The position numbers and the translations under genes were made by a program. Below the pieces are notes generated by a model. It worked only from the letters and a program-made list of their open reading frames with translations, searched no databases and was not told the DNA's origin. Source: Pestalotiopsis fici W106-1 (taxonomy: Eukaryota; Ascomycota; Sordariomycetes; Amphisphaeriales; Sporocadaceae). From it: DNA of 64,000 nt. Within the stretch, counting starts at the first letter, position 1. The number at the start of each line of letters is the position of its first letter. This document shows, piece after piece, positions 58,158 to 64,000 of the stretch. The stretch covers positions 1,240,001 to 1,304,000 of the forward strand of contig NW_006917097.1 in assembly GCF_000516985.1 (NCBI RefSeq). The letters run 5' to 3'.

Positions 58158-59801
58158 ATGGCATATCGTGCTTCCACAAGCGACTTTGTCCGGGGCGGCG
58201 ATCGGTGGGACCGCGACCGGTTCACCTATGAGCGGGACCGATACGGCGACGAGAGGGAGCGTTTCGAGGAGCGCGATCGTACCGTGGTCCGTGGTCCTGG
58301 TGGACGATCTCGAGAGACGGATTTTGACGAGAGATATGAACGTCGCACCTCGCGGCCGTACGACGACGACCATGTTCGTGACAGGCGGTACTACGACGAC
58401 GACTACCGGTCTCGTCGCTCTTCCCCTCCGCCCGAGGTTGAGCGCAAGGTCTTTGTCGAAAGGGAGCGCGAGTATCGTAGTCCATCCCCCCCTCGACGAC
58501 CGGCTACTCTATTGAGACGCCAGTCGTCGCTCGATACTTTTGATCGACGCCCGCTTCCAAAGTTCTACGAGAGGGACGAGTACGGCCCACCCGCCCGCCG
58601 TGGAGACCACCGCCCCGAGTATCGCCCGGAGCCCTATCAGCCAATCCCACTTCCCCGATCGAGGGCCCTTCCCCCTCCCCGAGTCTATGCAGAGCGTGAT
58701 CTCGACGAAATTAGGATTGCCGAGCCTGAGAGGTATGGCGACGAAGAGTTTCACTCGTACCCAGAGCGTGTTCGTGAGAAGGAGGTGACCCGCACCCGTC
58801 GCCGGAGAGACCGCAGCGGTTCTACATCCAGCCATACGACCCGCAGGAGCCACAAGAGCCGTCATACTCATCACAGTAGCCACCGGAGCAGCTCCAGATC
58901 ATCTTCTACCAGCAGGTCCAGCAGCAGTAGCGGTACCACTGTGACAGTCAAGAGCGAGTATCCCAAGAAGGGCAAGACGAGAATTCCTGGACGACTTGTC
59001 TCAAAGCGCGCTCTGATCGATCTGGGCTATCCTTTCGAGGAGGAGGTAAGTTCATCTCAAGCGACCCCCGATAATGATTCGTTGCTAACGTAAAACTAGG
59101 GCAACACCGTCATTGTTCAAAAGGCACTGGGCCAGGAGAATATTGATGATTTACTAAAGCTTAGCGAGGACTATAAAAAGTCGGAGCTAGAAGTTCTTGC
59201 TGCACGATCTGAAGCTGGCAACTTGGTTGAAGAACGCCGGACGGAAATTATCGCTGTACCTCCACCACCGCCACCAGCATCCGTACCAGTCTATGTTCCA
59301 CCTACGCCGGCCCCAGCTCCAGCACCAGTCTATGTTCCTGCACCCGCGCCGCCGCCGCCGCCTCCCGCCGAGGTGTTTGAGGAGACAACACGGGTAGTAC
59401 GCGAAGCATCTCCTGTGCGCAGTTATCGGAGCTATTCTACTTCTGCTTCATCGCGGACGCCCATTGTCTATGAAGCGGCACCACGAGAGTATAGCGACGA
59501 GGTTGCTGTAGGACCTCTTGCTATTGTTGGCGACCGGAGGCGAGAAAGGGATATCAAGGCGGAAATCAGAGCACTGGAGGCTGAGAGAGAACTCATCCGC
59601 CGGGAGAAGCACCACCACCACCATCACCATCATCACAGCCACAGCCCCGGACGTGAGCTTGTACGAGCTGAGCGATTGAGCACGGGCGAGCTTGTGCTCT
59701 ATGAAGAAACCGTGGAAAAGGTGGAGGAGCCGCGGCGCGGGGTGCGCATTGAAAAGGACAAGAAAGGTAGGATGTCCATCAGCGTACCGAAGTATCGATA
59801 G
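58158..59801 (+). CDS. Low-complexity Arg/Asp-rich protein with DUF8035-like core
   Basis: Two exons, 58158-59045 and 59100-59801, 529 residues. The first 200 residues are very rich in Arg, Asp, Glu and Tyr (WDRDRFTYERDRYGDERERF), followed by an RS-type Ser/Arg/His tract. The only ordered core is RIPGRLVSKRALIDLGYPFEEE|GNTVIVQKALGQENIDDLL (joined across the intron), a short conserved segment seen in many fungal proteins of unknown function. A Pro/Val stretch (PAPAPAPVYVPAPAPPPPPP), a nine-His run and a charged coiled-coil-like helix (DIKAEIRALEAERELIRREK) follow. Nuclear or RNA-related condensate behaviour is possible from composition; no function is known to me. Confidence 0.7.
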
Positions 59802-60471
59802 GTGAAGGTGCGCACACCGATTTGAGTCTTTGGGACCGTTGACTGACATCTCCAACCAGGTCCGCCTCCGGGTATCATGAAAGCAATGCTTGCGACCTTG
59901 ACTTAGCAAATTCATCTGGCGCAACATGTGTTTTGAATAGGATGTTTGGGATGTAATGATTTCATACGAGACAACAGGGATATATACCGATAGAGCCATC
60001 TGCAGTGCAGCACGGAAATGAAAGAGCCACAAGCTCAGGCGTTTGAATTTTTAAGGATCTGCTCTTGCAATTTCCCCCCAATGTATCAAGACGACAATTC
60101 ATTCGCGGGAAACCATGCAGCAGCACTGAGCAAGGACTTGTCGCAAAAAGATACATGTAACAGCATTTGGCGCTGGGATGATGCTTTTGAACCGGCGCAA
60201 AGGTCGGCTCCGAGGTGGCTCTGGATACGACTTTATGACCATTTCTTTTCATATAAATAAGAGGGTTTATATTTGAATCATGTATCATAATCATGTCCCC
60301 TGAAACTTGCCTGGTTGGCGACACTTAAATAAAATGTAAAAGACAAAATTTGCAAAAGGCATATACTACTATTATATTACGAATGCTAGAGTATATCAAG
60401 TTCGTTTTACATTGGCATCCCTATTGTTGAAAAGAACGGAGACGGTCAAAAACTCCTGTCTCTTTCAAATA
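59802..60471. other. Intergenic between convergent genes
   Basis: 670 bp holding the 3' ends of the DUF8035-type gene and of the dioxygenase. No gene seen. Confidence 0.5.
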
Positions 60472-61615
60472 TCAAGAGTTGATAGGAGTAGGAGCGGGAA
60501 ACCAGACAGACTGAGCTGAGTCTGGGTTAAGTGCACCGCCGTCGGCATAGTGAAAGGCAGCTGGGACGATATTCTCAATATAGGTGCTGTTGATACCGTA
60601 GGACATCCAAGCAAACAGGCCATCGGCAATCGAATCGCCCAACAGGGTATATTCGAAAAAGGGGTCGATATCGGCCGCCTCGGTAGCTAGGATACTGTCT
60701 TCGGCATTGGTGGTCAGCGTCTGGGTGTTGGTACTGTACGGCGCGTTGGCCTCAACGGCGGCAATGAGCGTCTGGTCAAAGAAGCCCTGGCCAACGTGGC
60801 TCGTCTGGATGTGATTGTTGCCCAGCGTCCCGTTGGGGAACAAGGTGGCGTTTTGGTGAATAAAGGTGTGAATATGGGTGGCGCGTCCCGTGTAGTGGCC
60901 CGGGAAGATGGTGCTGAACTCGGCCACGCCGTCGGCGTCGGTCTGGGTGATGCCGCGCAGCCAGGTCGTGTTGATGTTGGCCGTGTCGTTGGTGTCGCCG
61001 TTGCCGTCGGCAATGATGCCCGAGTAGACGCCCGTCGAGTTGCAGTGCCAGATCTCGAGCCACAAGTCGGGGTGCGGCTCGCACGTGTTCACGTCAATGA
61101 CTTGGAGGTCCAGGTACAGGTCGATACCCGCTTGGTCTTCGGTAATGTCGCTGCGGATGAGCTCGCCGCCAACATCTGCAGAACGGTGTTAGTCACTCAA
61201 TCATGGTGCATTATATACGCTGGGGGTACTTGCAGTACGGCCCTTGTGTGACCTGGGGCATCATGATACAAGCAGAGTCCTGCCCAAATAGAGTTGCGGC
61301 ATCAGTGTTGGGTGTGTAACCAAGGCTCGTCTCGTTGTGCGAGGCGGCCAAGACCGAGTCGAGGTCGCGCTTCTTCAAGCCTCGACGGTTACGAATCTCC
61401 TGAACACGAGCAGCCCGGCGGGCAGCGTTGGTAGAGTCCAGACCCCGGCTCTTGAGCTTATTTGCGCAGTGGCTGAGGTCGGCACTCTTGAGGCCAGAGC
61501 TTTTGAGAAACTCCTTGCGTTCGGCCAGCTCCTGGGCAATGCTGTGGCTCCCGTGGGCAGAGACCATACTGGCCATAGCCGACAGGCTAAAGAGGATTGA
61601 CGAAGAAATGTGCAT
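60472..61615 (-). CDS. Secreted intradiol ring-cleavage dioxygenase
   Basis: Two exons on the minus strand, 61615-61234 and 61175-60472, 361 residues. The ATG at 61615 starts a signal peptide (MHISSSILFSLSAMASMVSA). A helical region of about 80 residues with two Lys-Arg sites (KKRDLDSV) follows, probably a propeptide. The catalytic domain has GPYYVGGELIRSDI, WHCNSTGVYSG and GHYTGRATHIHTFIH, which supply the two Tyr and two His that bind non-haem Fe(III). The intron has a GC donor (GCAAGT); only this join gives GPYYV. Such extracellular enzymes cleave catechols from lignin or plant phenolics between the hydroxyl groups. The C-terminal part carries several N-glycosylation sequons. Confidence 0.88.
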
Positions 61616-63585
61616 TTTGACTTTGTCCAAGGCGGATTTCGAAAAGTTGAACAATATTTGAAGTGCCTAGAGGGGATTTGACGTAGTGCTCCATACAATT
61701 TCAGACTGGAATCAATACAATCCAGCTCGTCTTATATGCATCTCGACAATCCCCCTTCTCCTGATGCCGCAAGGGTGCATATTCATCATTCTCTCGGTCA
61801 GTACTACGTAGTATAAGCAAAACCAAGATAAGACTTGACCATTGTCCAAGTATACGATCCACCATTCTTTGTAGTGGATATTCACTTTCCAAATGAGTCA
61901 ACAGTGCCCGTCCATGGCGACGTGCCATGAGAAATCGAACACATCTGAGTCGTCGGCGATGCCAAGCACTGGAGTCGAGCGGACTTGAATACCGTTGTAT
62001 CCACGACAATGGAGCCCTCCGTGGAGACGCTCTCCGGCCCTTTTACCTGGCCCCCAGGCCGGAGCCGCAATCTTGGCAAGTACCTAGGTAGTCAGTAGAT
62101 TCTCTCATGATCATATTTCTGCCCACTCTCGGGTACTGGATACCAGAGGGTGCCGAGAAGAGCCAGGCCTTGAGTGATTCCGCCTTGATGCTTGATTGCT
62201 TTGCTCCTTGATCCATCAGACCCGCACTCTTATCTTCAATTCTGCGGCAGCCGTTCCGCCGCACAGATCGCGAGTGGATATTCTCGAATATGAAAGTTTC
62301 GGCAAGTCATGCCGTTTGGACTAACAGAGGGCAAGTAGCTGTGCTACGTCTCTTGGAGGAATGTGAATCGTGGGATGTTGTTGGCAAGAAGAGGCAATCT
62401 AAGACAAAGCAAGTGTCTATTTGCTCTATGGAACTCACTGATTTTAGTATTGTTGTTGATATTCCCTTCCTCTTGAATACCAGTCAGGATGCAAAACATC
62501 CTTTAAGCTTATTCACACCAGTGTGACGTGGATCGACATTTCATAATAGTATGGTGTTTCCTAACTTCTGCACGGTCCAATCCCGGGAGAACAACTCCAC
62601 CCCCACCACCCGAACGAAATGCGGATACCTTTTACGGTATACTGTGTAGAAATCATCCAGGGGCAAGGAGATATGCATTGTGAATAAGCAAACCTATTGA
62701 GATCATCATTGACGCTTTTCAAGGCGGACCGGTGTGATTTGACTGGGCAGCTACTTGGCCACAGACGTAAGAGTTTGAGGTTCCGGCCACAGCATATTCT
62801 TACCGACGACGCTGTATAATCCGTCTTCCGTGCAGTCACGGGAGTATAGTTTCCAGATCCAGATAATCTATACTCTGGAGATTCCCAGTTTCTAGCTACT
62901 CTCATTGGTGCTCTCAGTTCTGAAGCAAGAATCGATACGGGAGGGATCTGCCCAACCAGAGCCACCTGAATCAAGGCTTACTAATGCCAAAGCAGACATT
63001 TCAGGGCGACCCATAGGCCACCTCCACTGTCCGGTCTTGTTCCCCGGCAGGATTCCGCAAGTCTAAATCTATGCTTCTCGGAAATTACAGTTCAAAAACC
63101 CACAAGACTTTCCACACGATCATACATAGTAAGGCGGCTCAAAGCTTTGGAGCCAATATATCCACCTGGTTGATGAGATCGGGGTTGTGATTCACCGACC
63201 GACTCTGTTCTCGTATGAAGTTTACTCCGGGCTTCGACTAGAATCAACGAGACACGGTCCTGAAATCGCAAGGTGACTCAACACTGTTTTGTACGCAGTG
63301 TATATACCAAAGAACAACATGTGCCGCCTGGTAGAGTACAAAAGATCTAATCTTTGAAATTTTGTTGAATATGAAAATCATGATTTGTGTCAATGTAATG
63401 ATTTCAACCAAACTAATCTATCATCATAATAACGTGGCCACATGCCAGCCGACCTTTTTGAACAAAGGAAACTCTCCAACAATATGATTACCAAAACGCC
63501 TGAATCTTGATCAAAAGACTTTGTGCAAAAAATATGAAAAGGCACCTATCTACTTCCACTCCCGTCTTTAGTGATGACTCCCTGC
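61616..63585. other. Intergenic, no gene seen
   Basis: Nearly 2 kb between the dioxygenase start and the end of the right-edge monooxygenase. No frame shows family features. AT-rich around 63350-63440. Confidence 0.5.
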
Positions 63586-64000
63586 TCACAGCCGGGTGAC
63601 AGCGGGCGACCACTTGACATTGACGCTCGTAGTTGACGAAGCGACCGAGCCGTCCTTGCCGATACCCATTTCGCCACCGACATTGCGCTTAACAGCCTCC
63701 AATAGGGCGTCACGATCTTCATTAACCTTGATAATAGCCGCGCGGGCACCGGCCCAGGCCTTGCGTTTTCCGGTATCAAAGAGACGAAGCAGATGGGGAG
63801 TGTAGACACCGTTGGCGCACATGTTGTAAAACTTGCGGTCTTTCCACCAGAAACTCCAAGCAGCACTACTCCAGCCAAGGTTCTCGTACAGACCGGTACC
63901 TGCGCACTCATGAACCCACTTGAGCCAGAGATGGGGCTTGAGCTTTCCCTTGTAGTGACTGGTAAACTTTTGGCGGCCATGCGTGAGCCAGGGCTGGTAT
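63586..64000 (-). CDS. Flavin-containing (dimethylaniline-type) monooxygenase, C-terminal part
   Basis: The gene runs off the right edge; the visible part is the last 137 residues plus stop. It reads WLTHGRQKFTSHYKGKLKPH, then HECAGTGLYENLGW, AWSFWWKDRKFYNMCANG, and DTGKRKAWAGARAAI. This matches the C-terminal extension of fungal FMO-like enzymes (memory-based). These use FAD and NADPH to oxygenate soft nucleophiles or ketones. No Rossmann motif is visible because the N-terminus lies outside the window, so the call is limited. Confidence 0.55.
   Translation of the reverse strand, partial: YQPWLTHGRQKFTSHYKGKLKPHLWLKWVHECAGTGLYENLGWSSAAWSFWWKDRKFYNMCANGVYTPHLLRLFDTGKRKAWAGARAAIIKVNEDRDALLEAVKRNVGGEMGIGKDGSVASSTTSVNVKWSPAVTRL

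Overview
The window is nuclear DNA from a filamentous ascomycete (Pezizomycotina). The evidence is short GT-AG introns with fungal branch points, a Zn2Cys6 regulator, RTA1 and TRI12-type transporters, a fungal STAND-type N-terminal domain, and one AT-rich retroelement with the C-to-T / G-to-A decay typical of repeat-induced point mutation (RIP). The class may be Sordariomycetes, but this is a weak inference. I saw no tRNA, rRNA, CRISPR or other prokaryotic feature.

Layout. 1-31 kb is accessory DNA: the 3' end of a TRI12-like MFS transporter, a PaxM-like FAD monooxygenase, a secreted GH106-like alpha-L-rhamnosidase, a sterol glucosyltransferase split by a 7.5-kb RIP-decayed Ty3/gypsy chromovirus, an RTA1-like membrane protein, a Zn2Cys6 regulator, a nine-exon cytochrome P450, a dimeric alpha-beta-barrel-like protein, a second RTA1 paralogue and a secreted GH78 alpha-L-rhamnosidase. 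32-41 kb is a compact housekeeping block: vacuolar TRP channel Yvc1, biotin-protein ligase, a twin-CX9C COX assembly factor (Coa4 type), Mgm101, and a Yop1/REEP ER-shaping protein. 42-64 kb is accessory again: a four-helix membrane protein, a STAND-N protein without an NTPase domain, a small membrane protein bracketed by an inverted repeat with a decayed second copy nearby, a Thr-rich surface glycoprotein with 29-residue repeats and a PAN/Apple-like end, an alpha/beta hydrolase, a low-complexity DUF8035-type protein, a secreted intradiol dioxygenase, and the 3' end of a flavin-containing monooxygenase.

How the parts fit. The first 31 kb looks like a set of tailoring and handling genes (two oxygenases, a glucosyltransferase, transporters, a local regulator, two unrelated rhamnosidases) with no backbone synthase in view. 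It could be the edge of a terpenoid/sterol pathway or a set for dealing with plant rhamnosides or saponins; both are inference. The clearest result is that removing the retroelement plus one copy of its 5-bp target duplication (CACCA) restores the glucosyltransferase frame at the insertion point, while a separate one-base deletion near its N-terminal glycosyltransferase domain shows the gene is dead for a second reason. Exon joins given here were checked by reading phase and conserved motifs, not by transcripts.
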